The notes beneath the pieces are model-generated. The model saw only the letters and a list, made by a program, of their open reading frames with translations, did no database searches and was not told the DNA's origin. Below are positions 24,231 to 35,704 of a DNA stretch of 64,000 nt, one piece after another; positions within the stretch are counted from its first letter, which is position 1, and the number at the start of each line of letters is the position of its first letter. The DNA comes from Epiperipatus broadwayi (Eukaryota; Onychophora; Udeonychophora; Euonychophora; Peripatidae). The DNA lies in contig JAQFVV010012416.1 of the NCBI GenBank assembly GCA_028023455.1, forward strand, positions 915,001 to 979,000, written 5' to 3'. The position numbers were made by a program, and so were the translations under genes.

Positions 24231-25190
24231 TGGTTTTTCTACAGACAATCTTAATGCATTTTTGGTGCCAAACAATCTTGTCTATGACAACCATTTTATT
24301 CTTTAAAAAAGGTTATATTTAAAACAACAATAAATAGAGTATAAAATTGTACAATTAGAGTGAACCTTTAACAAAATGTTTAGTTTTGGAAATGCATTAG
24401 CTCTGTATTTAAATATTAATTTTGATAGTTCAAATGTTGGTAAAATTTCATGCGGAAATTACAGACGAACCCCAGTGAGCTATATTTCAATTAGTACAAC
24501 TTATTCTGTACTTTTTCTTTACTGACAGACTTGTATTAGTTTAAATACAGCTCACTGAGATTTTTCAGTAGCTTCTGCATGAATTTCATCTACTTTTGAG
24601 ATATCACAGCTCATATTTATATCTATTAGCTGTTGATTCAATATTCAGGTTGTTGTTAAATATGAGGCACAGCCTTTCTCTATGCTTACAAGTGATTTCA
24701 GGGTAGCTTGTGGGTGACCTGAAATAATATTCATATATAAATTTTGTGTTTTACACTCACATGTCAATAAAATGATGAATGAACTCATTCTATATATTTT
24801 TTTATTTATTGACTTCATTGTATTGGTTTAAATAAAGTTGCTGAGGGGATTCTCAATTAATTTCCACATGAATAACATTGTATTCAGTATTTTTAATGTT
24901 TTCACCAAATTTACTTTATTAGTATTGTCTTTAATTTATTATTTTTCTGTGAGGGAATTCTCAGAGTTATTTAAAAGTTTTATTATATGAAGGAAGCTAG
25001 GAAAGCTCTGTGCTTTATAGACTAAAGGACTAAAGATTCATGGTTTGATTTTCAACTGATAATCATAAAAAATAAACAAGCCTTAGATTGGTTAAATAGG
25101 TGAAATCAGTGGCCGAACCTATCCAAATGGGTTTTAAGTATCTCATGAACTCCATAACAGGATATTACATGATAATTAATTTTTGGGTGA
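24231..25190. other. AT-rich intergenic DNA
   Basis: No gene or repeat boundary recognised. Confidence 0.5.
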
Positions 25191-25199
25191 AGGTTAATA

Positions 25200-25323
25200 A
25201 TGTAAATGATTAAGTTTTTTCTCCCATGTGTCAAATGCGTTGACCAGGAAGCGAACCCGAGCCAGCTGCTTGGAAGGCAGCTATGCTAACCACTATGCCA
25301 CCAATGCTTGATGTAAATGATTA
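25200..25323 (-). mobile_element. Short tRNA-Gly(TCC)-derived SINE with TSD
   Basis: The minus-strand body (25213-25310) follows a eukaryotic tRNA-Gly almost throughout: GCATTGGTGGCATAGTGG, an anticodon stem GCTGC/GCAGC with loop CTTCCAA (anticodon TCC), then GGGTTCGCTTCC and GGTCAACGCA. A short tail TGACACATGGG and A-rich end follow. It is flanked by the 13-bp direct repeat ATGTAAATGATTA (25200-25212 and 25311-25323). There is no body beyond the tRNA part, so the unit is only about 100 bp. Confidence 0.92.
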
Positions 25324-26490
25324 CACTTTCTTAAAAATATTTTAATAATACATATAAATATTTTCTATCTCCTTACACTCTTATGCATGATTTGGTTTAA
25401 GGCTAAATTCAAATTATGGTACATTATTACAAATTCTTTTAATTGAATAAAGACAAGGAGGATTTTAAAATAGATATTCATTTAATTATATCTGAATATA
25501 CTTTACAAATAGTTTTTTATGACTAGTATTAACGTACAGGTAATTATATGTTGAGCACCTATATGATTATGAGATCTCTTTCACCTGTAATAAAGATTAT
25601 TTATATATATTCCGGCACAATGATTTATATAAATCAGGAAAATTTAGCTTTTAAAAAAAGAGATAATAATAATTAATTGGTGAAAATATAAAAAAAGAAA
25701 TATTTTTTGGAGGGGTTTCACTTAGCCCAGATTTAAACTTCAGATTTTGAGAATAATAGAAGGCTGTATTAATCATTACACTGTGAGATCTTTTAACATT
25801 AATCGACTGTAAACAATGAATAACTGTGGAGATGCAATATCATTTAGTAGTGGTAATTTGTCTTTTTAAAGAAATATCAAATAATTATAATTTTTATATC
25901 ACTTTCTGGGCAAGTTTTTCCACCTTTATAAAAGATAAAAGAATCCCAAAGAAGTAAATTTTTTACTTCAAATATGTAAACAATCAAATCCTTTTTTATA
26001 GTGTTCTCTTTTTGAAGCTTATTGTTAAATCGCAAGTGAATATCCAGGGTAAAATACCCCAGCTTTACTTCTTACACTGTATAAAGTATTTTACAATCAA
26101 TCTTCAATCAGCATGTAAACCAGAGATTTGAAATACATAAATATTCACATATAAATTATGGTCTGACTTAGTCTTTACATATCTTAACTATGATCTGTTT
26201 AATTTAGAATTTGGATTTTTTTAGCAGTTGGGTATACTTATGTAATATATAGATAAGTAAATAATCGTTATGCCAATGCAAAATAAGTATAAAGTAAATT
26301 TATTAATATGCTAAGCCAGCCTTTAGCAGATTAATAAATTTATTTTATGCTTATTTTGCCTTATTATTGTAATTATTTGTTTATTTATATATTAAATATT
26401 GCCTATGGTATTAACTTTTTCAATCTTTATATATATATATATTAAACCACTAAACATTACATGATCACCATCTCTATACTAGCACATAAT
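25324..26490. other. AT-rich DNA; one weak tRNA-like segment
   Basis: Around 25715-25800 on the minus strand, CACAGTGTAATGATTAATAC and AGTTTAAATCTGGGC resemble box A and box B of a worn tRNA-derived repeat. Nothing else was recognised. Confidence 0.4.
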
Positions 26491-26494
26491 TGTT

Positions 26495-26570
26495 GTAAAC
26501 AAAGGCAAAATCTCTATACAGTAGTGCCACCCTGTGCCAAACAGAGTAATCAATGGATGCCTTTGTTATA
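26495..26570 (-). repeat. Family B repeat, terminal fragment
   Basis: Contains the family B end: GGCAAAATCTCTATACAGTA, then AGTGCCACC and GAGTAATCAATGGATGCC. The ribozyme part is missing. Confidence 0.7.
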
Positions 26571-26574
26571 TATA

Positions 26575-27030
26575 TATATCGTATATAGAAAGTTGCTTTG
26601 ACAATAGACTGAGATTATTAATTGTTACTGATATTGGTACTGTTTAGGTGTTGAATGCTTTCATGTAATTACATTTATTTATAAACCTATCTAGCCTTGA
26701 GTGTTATTAGCGTTATTATCTAAATAATACATAGTTTCGGTACAGTTTGAAAATTTTTGACTATTTATTAGTCTGCTTTCAGAAAAGGTTATATTTGTCT
26801 GTTTAATAAGGTTTATTTAAACTTCTTTGAATTAATAATCTCACTCTCTTTAATCAAGCTACAATCTTTAGTGTCTATATAAATAAACAATAGATAAAGG
26901 TGGGTGCCCATGTTATTTTCTTAAAAGAGGTTGCCTTGACAATGGATTGAGATTATTAATTGTTGAATATTGGTATTGTTTAGGTCTTGATTGCTTTCAT
27001 GTATCTACATTTATATATATATGGTGTTTA
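26575..27030 (+). repeat. Family C-like direct repeats
   Basis: Two related segments (about 26590-26690 and 26935-27020) share TTGACAATGGATTGAGATTA-type sequence followed by TATTGGTA(C/T)TGTTTAGGT and CTTTCATGTA. The same line recurs at 34675-34740 and, on the minus strand, at 50060-50170, where it leads into a hammerhead motif. No coding capacity. Confidence 0.6.
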
Positions 27031-27575
27031 ATTTACTAATTATTGCATTAGCATTCCTATTTTATAGTGGATGGAAATAATTTATATCTACCTTACTACA
27101 CTTATTGAAACAGAAACATTCCCTGTAAGGAATATGATGAACACACCTGTGAATATTTGCAACTAATGAAATCTTTTACATTTTCTGTGTGCTCTCCTTG
27201 AATTCTTGTAATGATGAGATTTCAGAAGAAGAAGTATATATGGATGTGATTGGTTACAATTATTCTCAGTTACATTATTTTCATTTACATTAATCAATAC
27301 ACATAAAATTCTAAATGCAAGCTTACAAATAAAATAAAGTTGTATATTAGATGCCATTGGGAACAAAAACAAAATTCTGAATGTCTCAAGGAGAATCATA
27401 CTAATTGAAGATCAAGGTTAAATTGCAAAATATGAATAATAATTACTAACTATTGTTTCTTGGAATTCTAAACACTTTTCATATACATCATACTTCTAAG
27501 CATTGTTTTTATTTATTTATTTTATAACTTAAAACATCACATGATCTCCAGCAAACTTAATTCATTATATGAGTA
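27031..27575. other. AT-rich DNA, nothing recognised
   Basis: The frame at 27163-27399 (minus) has no family signature. Confidence 0.45.
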
Positions 27576-27579
27576 AATT

Positions 27580-27780
27580 CTGTTTATGCTAATTCACCAA
27601 TTCCTTCTATTGCAGGCTTGAATAATCAATAGATATTAGAAGACAGCGCTAATTAAATGTCATTCACATATCTCCAGATAAGTCTCTGATTCTTGGTATT
27701 CATCAGTGAGGAGCTTGATCATGAATCTAGTACATCTGGATCTTTGGGATCTAATCCACTTTCCATTAAGGTCCAAGCTC
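27580..27780 (-). repeat. Family B repeat, older copy
   Basis: On the minus strand CTCCTCACTGATGAATACC keeps the CTGATGA core, but GAAA has become GAGA (CAGAGACTTATCTGG) and stem II no longer pairs. The GAATAATCAATAGATATTAG stretch marks the other end. Confidence 0.65.
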
Positions 27781-28224
27781 TTGACTGACTAAGGCTATAA
27801 TTCAGAAACTAATCTTGGAATATGAATTATGATTGCACTAAATATGGATTTAATTAGCAGCACCATCTAGTATCTATTGATGGAAACAAGCTTGTCATAA
27901 ATGACAACTGTTGAATAAAATAGTATTCTTCTAATTATTGAATTACCCGATTAATTCAATAATTTCTGGATTGATTTATAATGAAGTTTTTTTTAGTACA
28001 ATAAAATATTTTAAACAATTCTATTGCATTATATTTTATTAAATATTTGCAATTACAATTTTAATAATAATATTTCAGTAATGTTTCATGACTCATTTAT
28101 GCTTTGAGTTTATTAGTAGAGATAAAATTTATTATGTCAACAAGGAAAAAAACTTTTCCACAATACATTTAAATGAAAGTGTGAAGGAGAAGCCTCTTTT
28201 TTGTAGTAATTCTTTAATAATATA

Positions 28225-28440
28225 ATGAGTGCCCTAATAGTTCTGAACAAGCTCTTCTGATAAATGCCACAAATGAGAGCATTTAATATCTCTATTTAGC
28301 GTTATCCCTATCCCCAAACCAGTTTCGAGCTATTGGCTTTCATCAGTGAGATGCTAAGATATTTATACATTAGATGTAAAATACCAACTCAAGCCCAGCA
28401 TTTATCTAATACTTAAATATTAAGTAGAAAATCTGAAATT
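28225..28440 (-). repeat. Family B-like repeat with intact hammerhead, left arm of an inverted pair
   Basis: The minus-strand unit contains the ribozyme at 28312-28351. Its inverted partner follows at 28470-28620 (GGGGATAGGGATAA, then AAATGC...GGCATTTATC), so transcripts of the locus could fold into a long hairpin. A second worn hammerhead-like block lies at the outer end of the arm, in the CTTCTGATAAATGCCACAA region. Confidence 0.75.
28312..28351 (-). ncRNA. Hammerhead ribozyme, type I, family B variant (core intact)
   Basis: Read on the minus strand: stem I TCTCA with TGGGG (one or more G-U pairs), core CTGATGA (plus-strand 28340-28346), stem II built on AGC/GCT with loop CAATA, GAAA (28323-28326), then ACTGGT as a three-pair stem III with no loop, H17 = U. 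All invariant core bases are present. A stem III without a loop cannot fold well as a monomer, so activity would rely on dimers, as described for PLE hammerheads. Confidence 0.75.
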
Positions 28441-28469
28441 TTCAGACATGGATATGTCTTCAAATCATT

Positions 28470-28620
28470 CAAAACCAGTTTGGGGATAGGGATAATTCTA
28501 GATAATGATTTTAAATGCTTTTTCTTGTGGCATTTATCAGAAGAGCTTGTTTTGAGCTATTAGCATGCTCATTATATTACATTTGTAATACAAGCTTATT
28601 AAGTTAAGTCACATGATATA
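28470..28620 (+). repeat. Family B-like repeat, right arm of inverted pair
   Basis: Inverted copy of the outer part of 28225-28440. It starts inside the hammerhead (AACCAGTTTGGGG) and lacks the CTGATGA half, so this arm is not a complete ribozyme. Confidence 0.7.
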
Positions 28621-29428
28621 TGACTTGGATTTTTTTTTTAAATAACTCTTTGGGTATTTTTTTTATTTAAAAAAAGCTCAACATTTTTATTTGTTACATC
28701 AGAAACTAAACAAGATTAATAGAAAAACAAAATCTATCTTTATGATATAAATCCATAAAATGCAACGCAAAAAGAATACTAATGATTGGCAAAGACCCAT
28801 CCTGGTATAATCCATATTTTTATCATGTATAACAAAATTACATCATTATATTACTTTAAAATTTAAAGACTATGTGCTCTATATCTGTATGAACATGCCA
28901 CCTTCTCTGACTAATAATGAAGATACATCACTGTACAATCATAATTTTGTAGTCAACATAGTGAAACTTATCTGATCAATCCAGATTAACCTGGGGCCTT
29001 TAATATCCAGATAAGAATGAGTTGATATTGTTAACCAACCATAGCCAATTGGTTGAATATGAGTGGGCTAGCTGAGGGGGAAAAATCCTGTTTGTGACTA
29101 AAAAGAACTTCAAATTCATACAGCCAATATGATAGACAGATGTTTTATCATCAGAAACATGATGCTATATCTTTGAGATGTAGCAAATCTTTATCAAATT
29201 AGGGCCGTAAAACTGCACTCTTGACTGTTGATCCTTATTACTATTTTATTTTTGTAAGAGCTTAGAATTTATATTAAAGATGGTATAATATAGATATATG
29301 CACACTGACAAATAAATACGCATGTGTTAGAGCTGAGAATCTATAGGAAAAATGGTATAGTATATATATATGGATACTAACTCCTACGCATGTTTAGAGG
29401 CTTTAATAATCCAATTTTATTTATGCAC
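28621..29428. other. AT-rich DNA, nothing recognised
   Basis: No supported feature. Confidence 0.45.
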
Positions 29429-29566
29429 ATTTTTGCATTATTATTATTTTTTTCTCATGTGTCATAGCATCAGCCGGGAAGTGAACCCGCTAACCCGGGA
29501 CAACTGCTTGTAAAGCGGCTTTCGCTGATCTCTCGACCACCAATGCTTGACTATTTTTGCATTATT
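29429..29566 (-). mobile_element. Short tRNA-derived SINE with 14-bp TSD
   Basis: The minus-strand body starts TCAAGCATTGGTGGTCGAG and passes an anticodon-arm TTTACAA (TAC at the anticodon position) and a box B in GGGTTAGCGGGTTCACTTCC, ending GATGCTATGACACATGAG plus A-run. The flanking duplications ATTTTTGCATTATT are at 29429-29442 and 29553-29566, exact. Same family as the 25.2-kb element but with a changed anticodon and an extra GGGTT repeat in the T-arm. Confidence 0.92.
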
Positions 29567-30680
29567 GTATAACCTATAAATCCACATTCACCTTTAAAAC
29601 TCTTCCATAACATTCTATTATTCTTTTCTATTTACAAATAATCATTAACTTTAAAGAAAAACATTCTGTGTTCTTTTTTTTTTTTAAATATCTTTTCCCC
29701 GCTTATTATTTATTATAAATGATATTTCAGCCGGAACTTTATTGGCCAATTTTAGAATTAACTATTATTAATTATCAATACATCCTATTTATTTTACAAT
29801 GTTTTGATTGTTAATAATAATTAATTCGGAAGATAGTCAATGAGATTTGAGTAAAACGGGAATTATAATCGTAAGAACATTTTTTTCCCCATAAAAAAGA
29901 ATTCTTAGCGTATATATAGCTATTTACTTAAACGTTCATTGAATGTATTTCGTGTACGTACACACACACATTAATCTAATCTAAGAGCATTGATAATATA
30001 TATGCGTATATAATTGCAATCATTTCTGATCTATTCGAGGATGTGTGAGGGAGGGTGTGATGCAGGATTTTTTTTTAAAAATTTGCTTTATATTTATATC
30101 GAAGATAATTAATAATACATATTTTAAAAAAAAAAAACATCCTGTAGTTATTTTGATCAAAATAAAAAATGTATAAATAGTTTGGTTTTTTTTTAAACAA
30201 AAAAACCTTGCATAATAAAATCTTATCTCATTCAACCTAAATAAATAAAAATATTACTAGATATTTGAATGAAGAAAATAATAAAATTCCGGATATTTGA
30301 AAGAAGGGCATAAAATCATAAACTTACTTAAGTTTATTCAGATAAACCCAGTCAGATATGTCTGATAAATTGAAAACCAATTAACCGCACCATTCTACAA
30401 GCACTTTTCTCACCACACTGCTTCATATTTCAATCTTATGATCCGTACAATAATGCTCATTTGATCAAATCAAATTAATCTGGGATTTATGACTAATAAT
30501 GTTAAGATACTCATTCACTGACCATTGACCAATACTGAATGATTTACTCAATGGAGTATAGATTACCTATCTAAATAAAAAAATCCTAGATGCGTTTGTG
30601 ATCTTCAAAAAATTCCTAACTTCCACTGTTGTTTGGACTTGAGCTCCCTCTAAAAGATTGGAATTGAGGTTGCTTAACGA
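29567..30680. other. AT-rich DNA, nothing recognised
   Basis: Contains a (CA)n-poor ACACACACA run near 29961 and T-runs. No coding potential is supported, and the frame at 30020-30235 is low-complexity. Confidence 0.5.
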
Positions 30681-30682
30681 TT

Positions 30683-30820
30683 AAACTAGGATTAATTATG
30701 TCAAGCATTGGTGGTCGAGAGGTCAGCACGGCCGCCTTACAAGCAGTTTTCCCGGGTTAGCAGATTCGCTTCCCGGCTGATGTTATGACACATGGAAAAA
30801 AAAAAACTAGGATTAATTAT
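30683..30820 (+). mobile_element. Short tRNA-derived SINE with 17-bp TSD
   Basis: The body (about 30700-30803) reads TCAAGCATTGGTGGTCGAG, then GCCTTACAAGCAG, GGTTAGCAGATTCGCTTCC and GATGTTATGACACATGG with an A-tail of about 11. The target duplications AAACTAGGATTAATTAT (30683-30699 and 30804-30820) are exact, suggesting a young insertion. Confidence 0.94.
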
Positions 30821-31190
30821 TAGTACATGAAATTAAGTTGATGCCAAACACTAATATAGCAAATAAATGAATATTATGTTAAAACTAGATATTCATATAA
30901 AACAAAAATACCTATAAACAATTAGAATTCTATTTTCTACTTTAGCTGAACTTCAAAGCATATTCCAAGGAGACATATTTATGTTCACATGCAGAACATA
31001 TCTTTGATAATACTAATTAGCACTCATGTCTTTTATAGCTTAATAAAAATCGTTTTTTTTAATCATTTTTGACATTTACATGTATCTTTTCTATCTGTTA
31101 TCAATATATATATATTGTGTGCATAGATATGTTCATTTTTCAAAAATAATGGATCAGTTTTCTTATCACTCTTTTTTAGACATCTGTCAA
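30821..31190. other. AT-rich DNA, nothing recognised
   Basis: No supported feature. Confidence 0.45.
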
Positions 31191-31559
31191 TGAATATGTT
31201 GATATGAAGATTTTCACAGGTTACAGAGATATGTGATATACTTAGAAGATTCATCCGTGTATGATTTTAGATTAGGAATATATTGATGTTTTGGCTATAT
31301 GACAAATAAAATATTATAAAGATGGTTCTCTAGAGAATCTCTAAACACTGGTTTATAACAATGTTAAAGTTCCACCAATAGAAAAACAGGTATGTAAAAT
31401 TGGAAAACATAAAAGTAAGAAAATCTTCAGAGTAATATATTTTTAAAAAAATTATTCCAAATATGAGGAAGTTTGCAAGTGTCATCATATTTATTTTTTT
31501 TAATATCTCAGTGGCTTCTCTGATGCCATTGGTAGAGATGGTCACATTTGAATTGGATC

Positions 31560-31990
31560 CTGATATTAGAGAATTTAATTATTGTGACCTGAATCCATGG
31601 CATGGAGTGATGATGCCCATGATGATGCGTATTGCTTAATTGCATTAGCATGTTCATCTCGCACAAATGTGATGGTTACTCTTACCTTCATAAAAGGTTT
31701 TACAAGTGCCACATGGAATGTTATAAATTCCTTGAGCCTCAAGAGGGATTGAATTTTTAAGTTTGGTTATAATGTAATTAATTTTCTTATAAGTAGTATA
31801 TGCTGTTTTTTATATTATAGCATTTTAGTATGCATCCAATATTGTCTATAGTTCTTTTACATAGACATACAAATCCTAATAGTTGTTTCTTTTCTTTGTT
31901 TTTTTTATTTTGATGATTAGGGGCTTGCAATAGAACTTGGTGAATAAGTTTATTATTATAAGCACTAGCTAATAAAACACTATTTATATG
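31560..31990 (-). pseudogene. Penelope-like GIY-YIG fragment (left arm)
   Basis: Minus-strand reading gives IITKLKNSIPLEAQGIYNIP then CGTCKTFYEGKSNHHICAR: first GIY-YIG strand, a Cys pair, Y-x-G-K and the following helix. The RT is missing, the copy being truncated near 31990. It mirrors 32780-33240. Confidence 0.85.
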
Positions 31991-32184
31991 ATTTATTTAT
32001 TTTTTTTACACGTGATTTATCGAAAAAAATTAATTGCTTTAGTGAAAATGGCTTTAACTACAAAAAAAAAATCCGAGTTTGATCATGATGTGATAAAAAT
32101 CTGTGGGTGATATTTTTTTTAAAAACTGAACACGATTGATTATACATCAAGAAAGGAAGGTTTTCTAAATATAAATACAATCAA

Positions 32185-33350
32185 TATCCTCATCAGTTAC
32201 AATGTTGTTTCTTTATTTACAAATGTTCCAATTAACAAAACTTTAAATGTAATTTGTCAATGCTGCAATTTTCCAGACCATATTATTGCTTTAGTTAAAC
32301 ATTGTTTTTCAAACACATACCTCATATATAATGGCTAACACTATAAATAAACACTTGGTACTCCTTTGGGCTCACCTGTCTCAAAAGTAATAGTTGATTT
32401 ATTAATAAAAAATATAAAAACTCATGCTTTAAAATCAGCACCATCAAAACCTCCTATTTGGCTCCGATGTATAGCTGACACATTCGTCAATATAGCAACA
32501 TGGTAAAAATAAATTATATGATTTTATCTCACATTTGAATAATATCCATCCTCATATTAAATTTACAATGGTGGCAGAGACTAATGGATAACTTCATTTT
32601 TTTGATTACTCATTACCAGGAAACAAAATAATATATCATTTTTAGTTTTCAGAAGAAATACACACATAAATTTTTATCACATCATCATCATCCAACTCAA
32701 TTTTTTCTGTAGCCAAAACTCTTTTCACTAGAACAATAACCTTTCAAATAAATCACATCTGAAAGAAGAATTATCATGTAAATAGTGTTTCATTAGCTAA
32801 TGGTTATAATATTTACTAAGGCAATAAACTTAAAGCACGTGCGGTTGAAAATGGTTATAATAATAAAATTATCCACCAAGCTTTAATTCAAACCCAAAAT
32901 AAAAAAAAATAAAAAAATAGGAAGAAATAACAAAATAGGACTTGCATTTCTTATGTAAAAGGAACTATTACATCAGTACTGGATATATACTAAAATGCTA
33001 CAATATAAAAACAGCATATACTACTAATTAGTAATATCATAACCAAGCCTAAAGATTCAACTCCTCTTGAGATTCATGGAGTTTATGAAATTTTATGAAG
33101 CATTTGGAAAGGTTCTTATGTAAATATGAGCAATCATCACATTAGTACTAGATGAGATGAACATGCTAAAGTGATTAAGCAATACTCTGGTTTCAGGTCA
33201 CAATATTGATTTCTCTAATACCAGGATTCTATCTGATGTGACACTCTCTATTAATGTAATATCAAACAAAGAAACTATTGAGATACTAAAAGACCAAATT
33301 TTATCACTAAACATGATAACATGTGCAAACTTCCTCATATTATGAAAGAA
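32185..33350 (+). pseudogene. Penelope-like reverse transcriptase plus GIY-YIG, broken
   Basis: Translated in shifting frames, the strand gives VVSLFTNVPINKTLNVICQC (RT motif A region), GTPLGSPVSKVIVDLL (motif B), PIWLRCIADTFV (motif C, where PLEs normally have YVDDTFV, here decayed), then HGKNKLYDFISHLNNIHPHI and IKFTMVAETNG. Further on come DSTPLEIHGVYEIL (first GIY-YIG strand), a HHISTR-x-DEHAKVIKQYSGF segment and SGHNIDFSNTRIL. This order (RT, then linker, then GIY-YIG) is diagnostic for Penelope-like elements. In-frame stops and the altered YVDD show it cannot be active. Confidence 0.88.
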
Positions 33351-33700
33351 TTTAAAAAAAAAAAACACATTTAAACATTATCTAACTTTGTTTTTTCAAT
33401 TTTATATACCTACATTTTCTATTGGTGGAATGTTAACATTAATATAAACTAGTATTTGCAGTGCCTCTAGGGAATCATCTGTATAATATTCTATTCATCA
33501 TCCAGATGATGGCTTGTTTGATCAAACTGAAACATCAGTTTGTTCATAATCAAAATAATACACAGGTGAATCTGCAAACTATATCACATATATATACCCA
33601 TGGCATAGCTACTGTGTCGCAAAAAAAAGCAATATTTTTGGATCAACATAAGCAAAGGACCTATAAATTCAAAAAAAATTTCCACCCACCATAGATATTT

Positions 33701-34225
33701 TGGTGACACTTTCAAATCTCAATGTATTAAAATCATAATTACAATTCAAACTTTTCCTCTCAAAAATTGACAGGTAGTTAATTCAAGAGATCTTATTAGG
33801 TAAAGAAGATTTTTAAAATATCAATTAAATAATTTTCAAAATTGTTAATTGTTGGAAAGTAAATTTAATGAAGTGTATGTAGTTTCTTGTACATCATTTT
33901 CTTGTTGTCTATACATTTTCAGTAACCATAGCAAATGTTGAAAGATCTTTTATTAAATTAAAAAACAAGTTAAAAGAAATGCAATTTCTTAAATCTGGGT
34001 TTAAAGATCTCCCAGTGTTTGTTCCTGAGCAGAAGCATCCAAAATGGAGCTGAAAAAAGAAATCAATGATTTTGTAATTGCAAATAGAAACAGTTTTTAA
34101 ATCTAGTAAATTTAACAATTTGCTGACAAATAATTAAAATGTTTAATGCAAATGAATTAGGACAAAAGTTAGCATTTTGAAGTGATTGAGATATTTGCAA
34201 TTGTGGGTTCAATTTTTATAATTTT
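33701..34225. other. AT-rich DNA, nothing recognised
   Basis: The frame at 33909-34118 (minus) has no family signature. Confidence 0.45.
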
Positions 34226-34229
34226 ACTT

Positions 34230-34440
34230 AACTGAATGGCGTATTACGAGAGCATGGAAGTGACAACTGGGTGGATAATTCTTGATGCTTGAGCTCCAGA
34301 GTATTCCACTCCATTATTCCACTGAGTCACACAGAGTCAAATGATTTACTGTTCAGAAGGCCATAAGATAGTAGCAACTCTCTCCATACAACAGTGCCAC
34401 CTAATGTAGGTTATAGTAATCAAAAGAAATAATTTTCATG
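34230..34440 (-). repeat. Family B terminal fragment with tRNA-like neighbour
   Basis: 34375-34430 holds the family B end (CTCTCCATACAACAGTGCCA, then AGTAATCAA). 34230-34330 on the minus strand holds a degenerate tRNA-like segment (GACTCAGTGGAATAATGGA), as in the 23.9-24.2-kb copy. The hammerhead portion is not present. Confidence 0.55.
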
Positions 34441-34669
34441 TGATGTTTTAATGATTTAGATCATAAGATGTTCAAATTGCAGAATTAGCATGGCTAAGCC
34501 ACAATCTATGGACCGTGAACTTCTGAGACTGTCTCTGTACTAATGCACTAAACTATGCAAATTATAGCACCATATATATGTGTACTAAGGCAATAAAGCC
34601 AAGTGCTCATGACTTTAATAGGTTCATAACTGTAGATGATAGCAGTCAACTCTTAAGCTATGAACCACC

Positions 34670-34745
34670 TTTATTGTTAAAGGTTGTCTTGACTACAGGT
34701 TGAGATTGTTGATAGTTTAAGGGATGTTTGCTATCACATATATAT
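34670..34745 (+). repeat. Family C-like fragment
   Basis: GGTTGTCTTGACTACAGG followed by TTGAGATTGTTGATAGTTTA matches the line seen at 26.6, 26.9 and, inverted, 50.1 kb. Confidence 0.5.
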
Positions 34746-35700
34746 ATATGTCTATGGTTACTAGACTTACTAATCTAGTATGCAGTTAAATTTTAGAGAT
34801 AAAACTGGGCACATATAAGATAAAGAACAGACACCTAGCAACAACTGGAATTTCACTCTCCATTTCACTTGATAAGGATATTAAATATTTACTACGTATG
34901 TGTGTGCAAACATATGTTTATTTCTACATCTCCGCAAACATAAAAGGCACATATGCGATCCAAAGCAAAACGCTCTATTCATATAGTAATAATAGGAACA
35001 ACTTAACTCAATCTCATATTTTATATGAGTAATTCATTGCTCTGATCCATGACGTCAACACATTAAAAAATGATTTATTGAAGAGTAATTTGCTCAGAGT
35101 GTTAGTTTAATTAAAATTAAAAATAAGCCGCCAATAGTTTTATCTAAATTTAACCTTATAACATTTTAGAAAATTACAGGCTTTTTCAAAAATCACTAGA
35201 TAGCGTACAATCATGCAGTTCTCTTGTGACTTAATAATTTTCCACAGCTGTACGTTGATAAAAATCACAAATTTGTCGTTGATTTGACCACCTGTGTTTG
35301 TTTGCTTCATAAAATTACATGAAACAATTTTCTTTTAAACAAAACTGATAAAAAGAAATTGAAAACAAAATTTACGGATGACTTTTATCTTTAAAACAAA
35401 ACTGATGCAATAAATGCGCCAAAATAGTTCTATTTTACAATAGTTACCATAACACTGGGTATTATTTTTTATTTTACTATCTCTTTATATTCATATATAT
35501 CTATGAGGGTTTTTTTAATTAACTAAAGGTCTTCATTAGTTACGTGCAATAAAAATACAAACCCCTATAGTGGCTAGTAATTACAATAAAAAATAATAAT
35601 AATTGAAATAAAGTTGATAAGATGTTCCGATACTGGAAGTGACTGCGGCGATATAAAGATTAACTGAATAAATAGCACAAAATAAAAAATCTTTTTAAAA
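34746..35700. other. AT-rich DNA, nothing recognised
   Basis: No supported feature. Confidence 0.45.
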
Positions 35701-35704
35701 AATA

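Larger units (their letters stand above)
31190..33700 (+). mobile_element. Decayed Penelope-like element with about 0.8-kb inverted arms
   Basis: 31190-31990 is an inverted, diverged copy of about 32780-33600. The central and right part on the plus strand encodes PLE reverse transcriptase and GIY-YIG remnants. The left arm holds the same 3' coding part on the minus strand (IITKLKNSIPLEAQGIYNIP-type) plus the terminal segment. So one PLE is preceded by a truncated copy of itself in opposite orientation, a structure known for Penelope elements. Multiple stops in both copies. Confidence 0.85.

Noticed and set aside
25213-25310. Functional tRNA-Gly(TCC) gene
   Set aside because: It is flanked by a target duplication, has a GACACATG plus A-rich tail, and shows changes in the acceptor and T arms. 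The first and last acceptor bases do not fully pair, and related copies are dispersed in the window.
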